This document shows, piece by piece, positions 9,557 to 21,007 of a stretch of 64,000 bases of DNA; position 1 is the stretch's first letter, and each line of letters starts with the position of its first letter. The DNA is from Thorsellia anophelis DSM 18579 (GTDB lineage: Bacteria > Pseudomonadota > Gammaproteobacteria > Enterobacterales > Thorselliaceae). A program made the translations under genes and the position numbers. The stretch is taken from NCBI RefSeq assembly GCF_900111395.1, contig NZ_FOHV01000009.1, positions 62,001 through 126,000 on the forward strand, read 5' to 3'. The notes beneath the pieces were generated by a model. The model had not been told where the DNA came from, ran no database searches, and saw nothing but the letters and a program-made list of their open reading frames with translations.

Positions 9557-11032
9557 TTAAGTTAAAACAACATCAAACTGTTCATGCGAATATAAAGGAT
9601 CGATTTGAACTTTAACTTGCTTGCCAATAAAAATACCAAGCTCGGCTAAATTATGGCTTTCTTCTGCTTGTAATGCACGCCCAAGTTCAGATGACGCGTA
9701 AATTAAAAAACTATCTGCACGATACAACTGATCCATCCTAACAACTTCACGCATCACTTCATGACAAAGTGTTTCAATATTTTTGACTGTACTTCTACCA
9801 TGACATGTAGGGCATTCTTGGCATAAAACATGCTCTAAACTTTCTCTGATCCGTTTACGCGTCATTTCAACAAGCCCAAGTTGAGAAAATCCATTTACCA
9901 CAGTTTTCACTCTATCGATAGATAATGCTGCATTTAAAGCTGCTAAAACTCGTTTTTGATGTTCGGGATTTTTCATATCAATAAAGTCAATAATAATTAT
10001 TCCACCTAAATTTCTAAGGCGAAGTTGCCTTGCAATCACTTGGGTTGCTTCCATATTAGTATTAAAAATTGTTTCCTCAAGATTCCTATGCCCTACAAAT
10101 GCGCCTGTATTGATGTCAATAGTAGTCATTGCTTCAGTTTGATCGATAATCAAATAACCACCTGATTTCATTAATACTTTTTTATCCAATGCCCGTTGAA
10201 TTTCATTTTCAACATCGTGCAATTCAAAAATTGGCTGCTTGCCTGTATAAAGCTCTATTATTGAGCTTAATTCAGGAATGTATTCATCTGTGAATTTAAC
10301 TAATTCTTGCATTGCGGTTTTGGAATCTATTCTGATTCTATCTAACGTACCAGTAGAAAAATCTCTAAGAAGTCTTTGTTCAAGCGGTAATTCTGCATAC
10401 AGTTGTTTACTCGTTCCTTTTCTTTGCTTACGCTCTAAAATTTTTTGCCAAAGTCGTTTCAAAAATAAAGCATCATGAAGAAGCTCTTCTTCCCCAGCCC
10501 CTTCAGCAGCAGTTCTAACGATAAATCCGCCATGTTCATCGCAAAAAGGTAAAACAATTTTCTTTAATCGTTCTCTCTCTACTTCACTCTCAATTCTTTG
10601 AGAAACACCAACATGAGAAGAGCCGGGCATAAAAACAAGATGCCTACACGGTACTGTAATATCGGTTGTTAACCTAGGTCCTTTACTTCCTAAAGGATCT
10701 TTGACAACTTGTACAGTCACATCCTGACCTTGGCTCACTAGTTTTGAAATATCATGTACATTAAACTGTTTTTGTTCTTCCCCTGCAACGCACTCTGTAT
10801 GGGGCATAATATCTGATGCATGCAAAAAAGCAGCTTTATCTAGGCCAATATCGACAAATGCGGCCTGCATACCTGGCAGTACCCTGATGACTCGTCCTTT
10901 ATAAATATTCCCCACCATTCCACGTTTAGATTCCCGCTCAATATGTATTTCTTGTAACAGCCCACTTTCAATATGAGCAACACGAGTTTCTGATGGGGTG
11001 ACATTGATTAATAATTCAATATTTTTACTCAT
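9557..11032 (-). CDS. rng: Ribonuclease G
   Basis: Endoribonuclease maturing the 16S rRNA 5' end and degrading some mRNAs. An upstream start at 11062 would overlap trxB; the ATG at 11032 gives MSKNIELLINVTPSETRVA, matching the family N-terminus (491 aa). Visible are the S1 RNA-binding domain (about 35-120), catalytic carboxylates in MTTIDINTGAFVGHRN and GGIIIIDFIDM, and the zinc-link cysteines CPTCHGRS. The trxB stop and the rng start are one base apart (TAA-A-TG), indicating co-transcription. Confidence 0.96.
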   Translation of the reverse strand: MSKNIELLINVTPSETRVAHIESGLLQEIHIERESKRGMVGNIYKGRVIRVLPGMQAAFVDIGLDKAAFLHASDIMPHTECVAGEEQKQFNVHDISKLVSQGQDVTVQVVKDPLGSKGPRLTTDITVPCRHLVFMPGSSHVGVSQRIESEVERERLKKIVLPFCDEHGGFIVRTAAEGAGEEELLHDALFLKRLWQKILERKQRKGTSKQLYAELPLEQRLLRDFSTGTLDRIRIDSKTAMQELVKFTDEYIPELSSIIELYTGKQPIFELHDVENEIQRALDKKVLMKSGGYLIIDQTEAMTTIDINTGAFVGHRNLEETIFNTNMEATQVIARQLRLRNLGGIIIIDFIDMKNPEHQKRVLAALNAALSIDRVKTVVNGFSQLGLVEMTRKRIRESLEHVLCQECPTCHGRSTVKNIETLCHEVMREVVRMDQLYRADSFLIYASSELGRALQAEESHNLAELGIFIGKQVKVQIDPLYSHEQFDVVLT

Positions 11033-11033
11033 T

Positions 11034-12134
<1,101 letters not shown>

Positions 12135-12441
12135 TCAAAATAATGAATGTACTTACAATAAACCCCTGGATTATTTTTATATTGAAATATACTAATTCAC
12201 ACTCAATTACGTTTGAGTATGTTATGCTTTAGACTATTAACAATTATAGTGTATGACTAATAGTAAGTTGGTTGAACGATTTAATCTGAGCGAAAATTTT
12301 TTCAAAAAAACAATTGTAAAGATTTGAAAGTAAGCAATTCTCTCGTTAATTTTATTTCAATAAATAACAACTAATTACATCGATCTGACACCTAAAATTG
12401 TAATTTTATCCTTTTTTTGGCATAATATTTTTTAAATAAAT

Positions 12442-12470
12442 TGAACTTTTTGCCAAAAAAACTTACTAAA
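12442..12470 (+). promoter_or_regulatory. Candidate sigma-E autoregulatory promoter of rpoE
   Basis: TGAACTT, 16 bases, then ACTAAA lies about 70 bp before the rpoE start, close to the RpoE consensus (GGAACTT / TCAAA-like). rpoE autoregulation is the rule in relatives. The rest of the trxB-rpoE gap (12024-12441) is AT-rich with no gene recognised. Confidence 0.4.
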
Positions 12471-12538
12471 TGGAATGATTTCATGCTCAATCTGTGATCG
12501 ATGACTTTGTTCCTTGTACAGACACAGGATGTCAGAAA

Positions 12539-13120
12539 ATGAAACGCGAAGAATTGACAGACCAAATTTTAGTCGAAAAAGTACAAGCTGGTGACCAGCA
12601 AGCTTTCAATCTTCTCGTAATTAGGTACCAAAATAAAGTAGCAAGCGTCGTAAGCAAATATGTTCCTTATAGTGATATAGCCGATGTGACGCAAGAAGTT
12701 TTTATAAAAGCTTACCGCTCTTTGCACTCATTTAGAGGTGATAGTAGCTTTTATACTTGGTTGTATAGAGTAGCATCTAATATAGCCAAGAATCATTTAA
12801 CTGCTGAAAAAAGAACGATTGATGCAATAGACATGGGTGAACAGGATATCTCCTTTTTTGAGTCAAACAGCTCAATGCAAGAGATTGATAACCCTGAAAG
12901 TATAATGATTTCAGAAGAATTAAATGATGTAGTGTTTTCAATCATACAATCATTACCAGACGATCTTAGGGTAGCAATCGTGCTTAGAGAACTTGAAGGG
13001 ATGAGTTATGATGAAATTGCAGTAAAAATGAATTGTCCTGTCGGTACCGTGCGATCTAGAATATTTAGAGCCCGAGATATCATAGACACTCAAATTTTGC
13101 CGCATTTAAAAAATCGGTAA
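12539..13120 (+). CDS. rpoE: RNA polymerase sigma-E factor RpoE
   Basis: ECF sigma factor of the envelope-stress response. A frame from a GTG at 12494 exists, but AGGA 9 bases before the ATG at 12539 and the family N-terminus (LTDQILVEKVQAGDQQAFNL) favour 12539 (193 aa against 191 in E. coli). Sigma region 2 (VASVVSKYVPYSDIADVTQE, then SSFYTWLYRVASNIAKNHL) and region 4 (LRELEGMSYDEIAVKMNCPV, then GTVRSRIFRARD) are complete. It is followed 88 bp later by its anti-sigma gene rseA. Confidence 0.95.
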   Translation: MKREELTDQILVEKVQAGDQQAFNLLVIRYQNKVASVVSKYVPYSDIADVTQEVFIKAYRSLHSFRGDSSFYTWLYRVASNIAKNHLTAEKRTIDAIDMGEQDISFFESNSSMQEIDNPESIMISEELNDVVFSIIQSLPDDLRVAIVLRELEGMSYDEIAVKMNCPVGTVRSRIFRARDIIDTQILPHLKNR

Positions 13121-13208
13121 AATGACGTTTCTAGTGTGAAAAAATGTGTATAATTAACCAGACACAACCCTAGAGACTAAAATTTTAACTAAACAAAGGT
13201 ATTTTAGT

Positions 13209-13883
13209 ATGCAAAAAGAAGCTCTTTCGGCATTAATGGATGGTGAGTTAAACAGTCGTGAAACTGCACATTCACTGATCAATCAAATGAAAGAAGATGC
13301 GGATTTACGTGGTGCATGGCAACGTTATCATCTAGTTCGTGATGCTTTAAAAGGCGAAGCAACTCAATTACTAGACATTAATATTGCGGAATGTGTTGCA
13401 AAGCAACTTAAAGATGAACCGATTATTTTTACCGGCAATGCTCGTAAAAATGAAAATACTGATAAAACGTCTAGATCTATGCTCACAAAACTAGCAAAAC
13501 CGTTTACTACTCAAGTTATTCAATTTGGATTCGCGGCTTCTGTTGCTTTTGCTGTGATCATAGGCGTACAACATTTTAATGCACCAAGTGATTCGCAAAG
13601 TATTCAGTTTACTGAAAACCCAGCTTTTAATACTCTGCCTATTTTTGGTGATGCGACCCAAGTTAGTTTAGGTGTACCTTCAGTTACAAATAAACAGCAA
13701 CTTAGCCAAAGTCAGCAGCAACTTCAAGAGCAGCGCAAGCGTGTAAATGCGATGCTACAAGATTACGAACTTCAAAAAAGACTCAGTAAAACACAAAGTG
13801 AGTCGATAAAAACGCCTGCTCAAGCTGGTTTATCCGTTCCAGGCACTCAAAACTTAGGTGAAGAGGTTTTAAAAACACAATAA
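13209..13883 (+). CDS. rseA: Anti-sigma-E factor RseA
   Basis: Inner-membrane protein that holds RpoE inactive until DegS/RseP proteolysis. Features of the 224 residues: the anti-sigma domain (MQKEALSALMDGELNSRET, WQRYHLVRDALKGE), one membrane helix (about 98-118, QFGFAASVAFAVIIGVQHF), and a periplasmic tail with the FNTLPIFGDATQVSLGVPS and QEQRKRVNAMLQDYELQKRL segments seen in E. coli RseA. A strong terminator follows, and neither rseB nor rseC is next to it, unlike the E. coli rpoE-rseABC operon. Confidence 0.92.
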   Translation: MQKEALSALMDGELNSRETAHSLINQMKEDADLRGAWQRYHLVRDALKGEATQLLDINIAECVAKQLKDEPIIFTGNARKNENTDKTSRSMLTKLAKPFTTQVIQFGFAASVAFAVIIGVQHFNAPSDSQSIQFTENPAFNTLPIFGDATQVSLGVPSVTNKQQLSQSQQQLQEQRKRVNAMLQDYELQKRLSKTQSESIKTPAQAGLSVPGTQNLGEEVLKTQ

Positions 13884-13921
13884 TAAGTTGTTTTTAATTA
13901 TTCACTTGATGTCGTTCGTAT

Positions 13922-13951
13922 AAAAGCTGTGATTTATCACAGCTTTTTTTT
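13922..13951 (+). terminator. Intrinsic terminator after rseA
   Basis: AAAGCTGTGA-TTTA-TCACAGCTTT followed by a run of T residues, 39 bp after the rseA stop. It closes the rpoE-rseA unit. Confidence 0.9.
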
Positions 13952-14157
13952 CGCAAAAAAAATGAATGACGCATATGACTAAATAAGAATCATCACACTA
14001 GCGCTAAAATACGCTAATAATTTTATAAATGTTATTATTTTAAACCACCACGTTACAATCTCAAGCATCTTTTATCATAATTTTAAGGATAAAATACTTT
14101 ATAAAAGATGTCATTAGCTAGTTATTATATTTTATGTTGTTTTGACAAGGAGGTTTT

Positions 14158-15831
14158 ATGCATGCACCCATGCCTTTAATATCCACCATGGTAGGTGGGT
14201 TAGTATTAGCTTTTATACTCGGAATGCTTGCTCATAGAGTTAAAATATCACCACTCGTAGGTTATCTTGCCGCCGGAATCATTGTTGGACCATTTACACC
14301 TGGGTATGTAGCCGATTTGTCATTAGCCCCTCAGCTTGCTGAATTAGGAGTAATCATGCTTATGTTCGGCGTGGGCTTACACTTCTCAATTAATGATTTA
14401 TTAGCCGTAAAACATATTGCAATTCCTGGTGCTATATTACAAATTGCTGCAGCGACATTACTCGGTTTCTGCTTAGGTCAAATGCTTGGATGGTCTCTTA
14501 TAACAGGGATCCTATTTGGGCTATGTTTATCTACTGCAAGTACTGTTGTACTATTAAGGGCGATGGAAGAAAGGCAATTAATTACGACTAAAAAGGGAAA
14601 AATAGCAATCGGATGGTTAGTAGTTGAAGATCTCGTCATGGTTTTAGCACTGGTTCTATTTCCTGTTATCACAGAAATGCTTTCAAAAGAAGGTGTGTCA
14701 CCCACAGAAATCCTTTACTCTCTTATTATTACGCTAACAAAGGTGATTGCTTTTATTGCTTTTATGCTAATTATTGGCAAGCGTGTGATTCCTTGGTTAT
14801 TAATACGTGCGGCAAGAACAGATTCAGATGAATTATTTACATTAGCAGTCCTAGCGATTTCAATTGGAATTGCATTTGGAGCGGTAGAACTATTTGATGT
14901 TTCATTCGCTTTAGGTGCTTTTTTTGCTGGGGTCATTTTAAATGGGACCGAATTTTCACACAGAGCAACGAACAATACTCTACCGCTTAGAGATGCATTT
15001 GCTGTACTTTTTTTTGTATCCGTTGGTATGTTATTTAATCCTGCTGTTATCCTTGAATCTCCATTTGCGCTGATAGGAACGTTGTTCATTATTCTATTAG
15101 GTAAATCAATTATTGCCTATGGTTTAGTCCGTTTTTTTAAACATTCTAAAGAAACCGCACTGACAGTTTCAATTAGTCTTGCACAGATTGGTGAATTTGC
15201 ATTTATATTAGCTGGACTAGGATTAGCACTAGGTATTGCGGATAGTAAATTACATAACTTAGTGCTGGCAGGCGCAATTTTATCTATCAGTATCAACCCA
15301 TTTTTATTTACTATTGCGGATAAATTCGCCTTATCTCGTCTACGTAAGAATACAACTTTAACTGACACAACTAGCAAAGAAACAGCTAAACCTATTGATA
15401 AACAGCAACCAATGATGCCGTTTTCTGATCATATCGTCATTGTTGGATATGGTATTATTGGTCAAAAATTACTATCAGAGCTCAATGATGCAAATGAAGA
15501 AGTGGTCATTGTTGATCATGGAAAAGAGAAAGTTAGGTTACTCAAAATGGAAGGTCATCATGTCATTCTTGGTGATGGGATTTCAGAGGAGGTACTCACA
15601 CTATCTGGGATTGCTAAAGCTAAATGGCTTTTTATTACCCTTGATAATCCATACGAAACAGCACAAATCATGCAAATGACAAAATCACTAGCAAGTCATG
15701 TCAAAATTGTAACCTATGGAAGCCATTTAGATGAAATTGAGTATTTATACGACCAAGGCGCGTATGAAGTCATCGAAGTTAAAAAAGATATCGCCATTAC
15801 AATGGCTTCAAAAGTCATTCCCTCGTTATAG
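14158..15831 (+). CDS. ybaL: YbaL-like monovalent cation:proton antiporter (CPA2/Kef family)
   Basis: Membrane antiporter of 557 residues with a strong AAGGAGG ribosome site. About twelve membrane segments fill residues 5-385, with GVGLHFSINDLLAVK, STASTVVLLRAMEERQL, ELFDVSFALGAFFAGVILN and SLAQIGEFAFILAGLGLALG as CPA2 landmarks. From about residue 420 a cytoplasmic RCK/TrkA-N nucleotide-binding domain begins (IVIVGYGIIGQKLLSEL, then VVIVDHGKEKVRLLK). Order and sequence are closest to E. coli YbaL rather than KefB or KefC. The transported ion is not known from sequence. Confidence 0.88.
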   Translation: MHAPMPLISTMVGGLVLAFILGMLAHRVKISPLVGYLAAGIIVGPFTPGYVADLSLAPQLAELGVIMLMFGVGLHFSINDLLAVKHIAIPGAILQIAAATLLGFCLGQMLGWSLITGILFGLCLSTASTVVLLRAMEERQLITTKKGKIAIGWLVVEDLVMVLALVLFPVITEMLSKEGVSPTEILYSLIITLTKVIAFIAFMLIIGKRVIPWLLIRAARTDSDELFTLAVLAISIGIAFGAVELFDVSFALGAFFAGVILNGTEFSHRATNNTLPLRDAFAVLFFVSVGMLFNPAVILESPFALIGTLFIILLGKSIIAYGLVRFFKHSKETALTVSISLAQIGEFAFILAGLGLALGIADSKLHNLVLAGAILSISINPFLFTIADKFALSRLRKNTTLTDTTSKETAKPIDKQQPMMPFSDHIVIVGYGIIGQKLLSELNDANEEVVIVDHGKEKVRLLKMEGHHVILGDGISEEVLTLSGIAKAKWLFITLDNPYETAQIMQMTKSLASHVKIVTYGSHLDEIEYLYDQGAYEVIEVKKDIAITMASKVIPSL

Positions 15832-15838
15832 TAACGAC

Positions 15839-15949
15839 AGTGTGCAGCTTTTAGGGATATCCCGAAACTTGCACACTATGCAACAACAATCACCCTATTA
15901 AATAAAAAGCTGCCTTATATTTGCGCCCTAAAGGACGGGATATAAGGCA
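15839..15949. other. Two successive large hairpins in the ybaL-malP gap
   Basis: Hairpin 1 (15839-15877) pairs AGTGTGCA with TGCACACT and contains the palindrome GGGATATCCC in its loop. Hairpin 2 (15911-15949) pairs TGCCTTATAT with ATATAAGGCA, with an inner CCC/GGG pairing. Neither ends in a clear T-run. They may be a ybaL 3' structure or a small RNA. Confidence 0.45.
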
Positions 15950-16038
15950 CGCATGGTAAGTGCATCTATAGCAGACGAACACTCCATGACAAAGTCAAAT
16001 CATTCCCCAAAAGAAGATAATATTGTCTTAATACTCAT

Positions 16039-16061
16039 TCTCCTCCCCCCTTATCCTCCCT
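16039..16061 (-). promoter_or_regulatory. Tandem candidate MalT boxes upstream of malP
   Basis: Read on the minus strand, 16039-16048 is GGGGAGGAGA and 16052-16061 is AGGGAGGATA, against the MalT box GGGGA(T/G)GAGG. They are direct repeats 13 bp apart. A TATTAC element at 16084-16089 would place a start near 16095, about 38 bp from the proximal box centre, as expected for a MalT-activated promoter. No malT is in the window. Confidence 0.55.
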
Positions 16062-16202
16062 ATTATATTTATTAAGGATGATGTATTACTTTTAAATTCT
16101 GAGATTATATCAAACATGAAGTTAATTTTTGTTTTTAAACCCAACTAGCGTTTTAGCTAGCACTTAATAAAAGGGGATTCCCTTTAATAAGAGGATAACA
16201 AC

Positions 16203-18641
16203 ATGAGTAATAAATCAAACAATCAATCTAATCTTTCTTTTAATAAAGAAATGTTTAATGCATCTATTGCTAGAGTTTACCAAAAACTTGGTCTGTCCGC
16301 TGCAACTGAAATGAACCAAAAACAATGGTGGGAAGCTGTCAGCATAGCAGTTTCAGAACAACTAAATTTGTTGCCTTCACACTTTGAAAAACAAAAAATA
16401 AGTAAAAGTGATAAGCGTCACGTTAATTACCTGTCAATGGAGTTCTTAATTGGCCGTTTAACTCACAATAATTTATTAAATTTAGATTGGTATGATGCTG
16501 TTGCTGAGCTTGTGAAATCTCATGGCATTGAACTTGCTGATCTACTAGATGAAGAAATTGATCCTGCACTAGGTAATGGTGGTTTAGGTCGTCTTGCAGC
16601 GTGTTTCTTAGATTCAATGGCTACGTTAAATCAACCTGCAATGGGATATGGTCTTAATTACCAATATGGCCTTTTCAGACAAAGTTTCAAAGATGGTCAT
16701 CAACAGGAGTCTGCCGATAATTGGAATAGAGATAACTATCCGTGGTTTAGACATAATGCCCAAAATGATGTTGTTGTTAATTTCGGTGGCCATGTTGAAA
16801 CAGATGTGGATGGTAGAAAAAAATGGGTGTCATCTTTTAGTTTGCATGGTGAAGCATGGGACTTACCTGTACTTGGATACCGCAATGGTATCAGCCAACC
16901 GTTACGCCTGTGGAAAGCCAATACCCCTTCTCCATTTAATCTACATGAATTTAACATGGGCCATTATCTGCATGCCGAGCTTGATGGGAATAATGCTGAA
17001 AAGTTAACTAAAGTTTTATATCCAAATGATAATCATCAAGCAGGAAAAGAACTACGTTTAATGCAACAGTATTTTCATTGCGCTTGTTCAATTGCGGATA
17101 TTTTGAAAAAACACTTTTCCTTAGGCCGTCAATTAAAAGATTTAGCAAAATATGAAGTCATTCAACTTAATGATACTCACCCTGCTATTGCTATTCCTGA
17201 ATTATTACGTGTACTTTTAGATATTCATCATATGAGCTGGGAAGATGCTTGGGCCATTACTAGTAAAATATTTGCTTATACTAACCATACATTATTACCA
17301 GAAGCATTAGAGTGCTGGGATGAGCATTTAGTTCACCGCTTATTGCCTCGTCATGTAGAGTTAATGCACGCAATCGATCATCACCTCAAACCACTTGTCA
17401 ATGCAAAATGGCCTGGGGATGAGGCTGTTTGGCATAAACTTGCCATCTGTCATAATCACCAATTAAGGATGGCTAATCTTTCTGTAATTGGTAGCTTTGC
17501 TGTTAATGGCGTTGCACAGTTGCATTCTGATTTAGTCGTTAAAGATCTCTTCCCTGAATATCATTCATTATGGCCACAAAAATTCCATAATGTAACTAAT
17601 GGGGTCACACCTCGTCGTTGGCTAAAACAATGTAACCCTGCTCTTTCATCCTTAATTGATAAGACACTTAAGACTGAATGGGCTATTGACTTAGATAAAC
17701 TATCTGATTTAGAAAACCACATCGATGATGAATCATTCAGACAAGCTTATCGCAACATTAAACAGGCTAATAAAGAAAAATTAGCTAATTATGTTCAGAA
17801 AAAACTAGGGATTACGATTAATCCAGAGGCAATCTTTGATTTGCAAATAAAACGTCTACACGAATACAAACGCCAGCATCTTAAATTACTCTATATTTTG
17901 ACGCTCTATCGTCAATTAAGAGCAAATCCAGATCTCGATATCGCGCCACGTGTCTTTTTCTTTGCAGCAAAAGCCGCTCCTGGCTATTATTTGGCAAAAA
18001 ATATTATTTATACGATAAATAAAGTTGCTGAAAAAATTAATAATGATGCAAGCATTAAAGATAAGATTAAAGTAGTATTTTTGCCAGATTATCGTGTAAC
18101 AATGGCAGAATTACTGATTCCGGCTGCCGATCTATCTGAACAGATATCAACTGCAGGAAAAGAGGCATCTGGTACAGGTAATATGAAACTTGCGTTAAAT
18201 GGTGCACTTACAATAGGTACCTTAGATGGCGCAAACGTTGAAATTGCACAAGAGGTTGGTAAAGAAAACATTTTTATTTTCGGTAATACGGTAGAACAGG
18301 TTAAAGCGATTAAAACTTATGGTTATAACCCTCAAGCTTTAGTCCATGGAAATTCTGATTTACAAGCCATTTTAGGTGAATTATCTGACGGTACTTTCAG
18401 CGATGGCAATACTGAAGTTTTCATGCCACTAGTTGAAAGTTTAACGATTCATGGCGATCACTACTTAGTTCTTGCAGATTATGCTGATTATGTCAGAGCT
18501 CAGACAGAAGTTGATATTTTATTCCGTCAACCAGATGAGTGGACACGCAAAGCAATTTTGAATACTGCTAGAGTAGGTATTTTTAGCTCAGATCGTTCAA
18601 TTCGTGATTATCAGCAACGTATTTGGGAACAAAAACTGTAA
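16203..18641 (+). CDS. malP: Maltodextrin phosphorylase MalP
   Basis: Releases glucose-1-phosphate from maltodextrins. The 812 residues follow E. coli MalP throughout ([36 protein letters not shown]). The PLP-lysine motif is [14 protein letters not shown] (about residue 655), and the N-terminal regulatory extension of animal phosphorylases is lacking. MalP is preferred over GlgP because of closer sequence match and the malQ neighbour. Ribosome site GAGGA precedes the ATG. Confidence 0.95.
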   Translation: MSNKSNNQSNLSFNKEMFNASIARVYQKLGLSAATEMNQKQWWEAVSIAVSEQLNLLPSHFEKQKISKSDKRHVNYLSMEFLIGRLTHNNLLNLDWYDAVAELVKSHGIELADLLDEEIDPALGNGGLGRLAACFLDSMATLNQPAMGYGLNYQYGLFRQSFKDGHQQESADNWNRDNYPWFRHNAQNDVVVNFGGHVETDVDGRKKWVSSFSLHGEAWDLPVLGYRNGISQPLRLWKANTPSPFNLHEFNMGHYLHAELDGNNAEKLTKVLYPNDNHQAGKELRLMQQYFHCACSIADILKKHFSLGRQLKDLAKYEVIQLNDTHPAIAIPELLRVLLDIHHMSWEDAWAITSKIFAYTNHTLLPEALECWDEHLVHRLLPRHVELMHAIDHHLKPLVNAKWPGDEAVWHKLAICHNHQLRMANLSVIGSFAVNGVAQLHSDLVVKDLFPEYHSLWPQKFHNVTNGVTPRRWLKQCNPALSSLIDKTLKTEWAIDLDKLSDLENHIDDESFRQAYRNIKQANKEKLANYVQKKLGITINPEAIFDLQIKRLHEYKRQHLKLLYILTLYRQLRANPDLDIAPRVFFFAAKAAPGYYLAKNIIYTINKVAEKINNDASIKDKIKVVFLPDYRVTMAELLIPAADLSEQISTAGKEASGTGNMKLALNGALTIGTLDGANVEIAQEVGKENIFIFGNTVEQVKAIKTYGYNPQALVHGNSDLQAILGELSDGTFSDGNTEVFMPLVESLTIHGDHYLVLADYADYVRAQTEVDILFRQPDEWTRKAILNTARVGIFSSDRSIRDYQQRIWEQKL

Positions 18642-18687
18642 AATAGTATTACTTTTTTTAGTAAACCAGAGTGTACTACTGTAAAAT

Positions 18688-18712
18688 GCCGCCTTTATAT
18701 TGGCGGCTTTGT
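18688..18712 (+). terminator. Probable terminator or attenuator between malP and malQ
   Basis: GCCGCC and GGCGGC pair around an 8-base loop and are followed by TTTGTTG. It is short of T residues, so read-through into malQ is likely. Confidence 0.55.
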
Positions 18713-18868
18713 TGTATGCTTTATTGAAACCAATATAACTTAAGCGTTTCATGTGATTCAGATAACAATGCACCATAGGCTTATAAAAGTGATGTATTCT
18801 TTTATGTACGCTATATGAGCATGATTAATACCATAAATACGTTTTACATTATTTATTAGGAGCTTTAA

Positions 18869-20962
18869 ATGGATAATTCTTCTTATGATGGTTTACGCCA
18901 ATCTGCTATTGCAGCAGGGATTGGTCTTAATTTTTATAATGCATATGGTCATCTTCAAGAAATCAGTGAAGAAAGTTTATCTAAATTACTTGCTGCACTT
19001 GACACAGATGCCGCACATAAAATTGATAAAGATAGATTACTTGATCCTGTATATGTAACCTACCAAGGAGATGAACAGCACTATACCATTAGGAATGCTG
19101 ACCTATTTAAATGGGAGCTAAGATTAGAAGATGGTACACTTAAAGCAAATGGTCAACAAGATTGGCCTAGTTTACATTTTCCAAGTGATTTACCTCTTGG
19201 TTACCATACTCTTACACTCACTAAACTTTCAGGTACACCTACAGAAAAAGAAACACGCATTATAGTTGCACCTAAACGCTGTTTCGAACCTAAAGCGCTT
19301 CAGGAACATAAACGTTTATGGGGGGCGTGCGTCCAGCTTTATACTCTAAGAAGTGAAAACAACTGGGGAGTAGGCGATTTTGGTGATTTAAAACAGTTAG
19401 TACGCAAAGTATCTGAAAAAGGGGGAGCTTATGTAGGCCTTAATCCTTTACATTCCCTATTTCCAGCTAATCCTGCAAGTGCAAGTCCATATGCTCCCTC
19501 TTCTCGTAGATGGTTAAATGTAATTTATATTGATGTCACCGCGGTTGAAGATTATCAAAATAGTGATGAAGCACAAACTTGGTTTAAACGTCAAGATATT
19601 CAAAACAGGCTCCAAATGGCAAGAAATACCGAGTATGTCGACTATTCACTTGCTCAAGAATTGAAACTAGAAGCATTAGAAATTGCTTATAAACAATTTA
19701 AACAACGTCCTCAAACGGATTTACTACATACTCAATTTGCTGAGTTTGTCCAAAAAGGAGGAGATAGCCTATATCAACAAGCTGCATTTGATGCGCTTCA
19801 TTCAAAATTGGCTGAGCACGATAAAATGCAATGGGGTTGGCCTGTATGGGATAAATCTTATAGCGATTTTCATTCTCCTGCTGTTACAGAATATTGCAAA
19901 CAAAATGCGGATAAAGTCAACTTTTATCTATGGTTACAATGGATAGCTGCAGCTCAACTAGAAGCCTGCTATCAAGAAAGTCAATCACTAGAAATGCCAA
20001 TTGGTATTTATCGTGATTTAGCTGTTGGAGTGGGTGAAGGTGGTGCTGAAATTTGGGGGGATAAAGATCTATATTGCCTTGGTGCATCAGTAGGCGCTCC
20101 GCCAGATGTCCTTGGCCCACAAGGTCAAAATTGGGGTTTGCCACCAATGCATCCTGCTGTGATGTTTGATAGAGCCTATCAACCTTTTATTGATTTATTA
20201 CGTGCTAATATGGCGTCATGTGGTGCATTACGAATGGATCATGTTATGGGCTTACTGCGCTTATGGTGGATTCCTTATAGTCAAACTGCTGATAAAGGTG
20301 CTTATGTTCATTTTAACGTTGACCATTTCTTAGCAATATTGGCTTTAGAAAGTCAAAGACATCAGTGCATGTTAATTGGTGAAGACTTAGGGACAGTGCC
20401 GCCTGAAATTGTTGAGAAGCTTAAAAACAGTGCTGTGTATTCCTATAAAGTGGTATATTTCGAGAATGCGAATAATCATTTCTTTGCGCCTTATGACTAT
20501 ATTCAACAAGCGATTGCAACCATTACAACGCATGATCTTCCAACACTTCGTGGATATTGGGAAAAAAATGACTTTGACTTAGGTCGCAGTTTAGGAGTTT
20601 ATAAAGATGAAGGCGTTCTTCATCATTTATCAGAAGACAGAGACTGGAAAAAGCAAGGGATGTTAGATGCATTGCATCAACATGGGTGCTTGCCACATGA
20701 TTATCAACGTGATGCAAAACAAGTTCAGATGGACGCAACACTTAACCGTGCAGTACATCAGTTTATTGCACAATCTAAAACTGCATTGATAGGTTTGCAA
20801 CCAGAAGATTGGTTAGATATGAGCTCACCAGTTAACATTCCTGGTACAAGTGAAGAATACCCTAACTGGAGAAGAAAACTAACTCATTCGATTGAAGAAA
20901 TCTTTGCACAGCAAAACGTGAGTGATTTGTTGAACCTAGTCAACCATCATCGTAATAGTTAA
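18869..20962 (+). CDS. malQ: 4-alpha-glucanotransferase (amylomaltase) MalQ
   Basis: Disproportionates maltose and maltodextrins, feeding MalP. The 697 residues match the GH77 enterobacterial type (E. coli 694) including the N-terminal extension. Landmarks are NPASASPYAPSSRRWLNVIY, the nucleophile region CGALRMDHVMGLLRLWWIP (Asp), the acid/base LIGEDLGTVPPEI (Glu) and the third carboxylate ITTHDLPTLRGYW (Asp). Ribosome site AGGAG. Together with malP it forms the cytoplasmic maltodextrin pathway. Confidence 0.96.
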   Translation: MDNSSYDGLRQSAIAAGIGLNFYNAYGHLQEISEESLSKLLAALDTDAAHKIDKDRLLDPVYVTYQGDEQHYTIRNADLFKWELRLEDGTLKANGQQDWPSLHFPSDLPLGYHTLTLTKLSGTPTEKETRIIVAPKRCFEPKALQEHKRLWGACVQLYTLRSENNWGVGDFGDLKQLVRKVSEKGGAYVGLNPLHSLFPANPASASPYAPSSRRWLNVIYIDVTAVEDYQNSDEAQTWFKRQDIQNRLQMARNTEYVDYSLAQELKLEALEIAYKQFKQRPQTDLLHTQFAEFVQKGGDSLYQQAAFDALHSKLAEHDKMQWGWPVWDKSYSDFHSPAVTEYCKQNADKVNFYLWLQWIAAAQLEACYQESQSLEMPIGIYRDLAVGVGEGGAEIWGDKDLYCLGASVGAPPDVLGPQGQNWGLPPMHPAVMFDRAYQPFIDLLRANMASCGALRMDHVMGLLRLWWIPYSQTADKGAYVHFNVDHFLAILALESQRHQCMLIGEDLGTVPPEIVEKLKNSAVYSYKVVYFENANNHFFAPYDYIQQAIATITTHDLPTLRGYWEKNDFDLGRSLGVYKDEGVLHHLSEDRDWKKQGMLDALHQHGCLPHDYQRDAKQVQMDATLNRAVHQFIAQSKTALIGLQPEDWLDMSSPVNIPGTSEEYPNWRRKLTHSIEEIFAQQNVSDLLNLVNHHRNS

Positions 20963-20974
20963 TTTTTTAATTAT

Positions 20975-21007
20975 GCATTCCCTGGGCCTCATGATCTAAG
21001 GGAATGC
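20975..21007. other. 9-bp hairpin after malQ
   Basis: GCATTCCCT and AGGGAATGC pair across a 15-base loop, 13 bp after the malQ stop. There is no T-run, so it may be a weak terminator or an mRNA-stabilising 3' structure. Positions 21008-21265 are AT-rich with no gene recognised. Confidence 0.4.
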
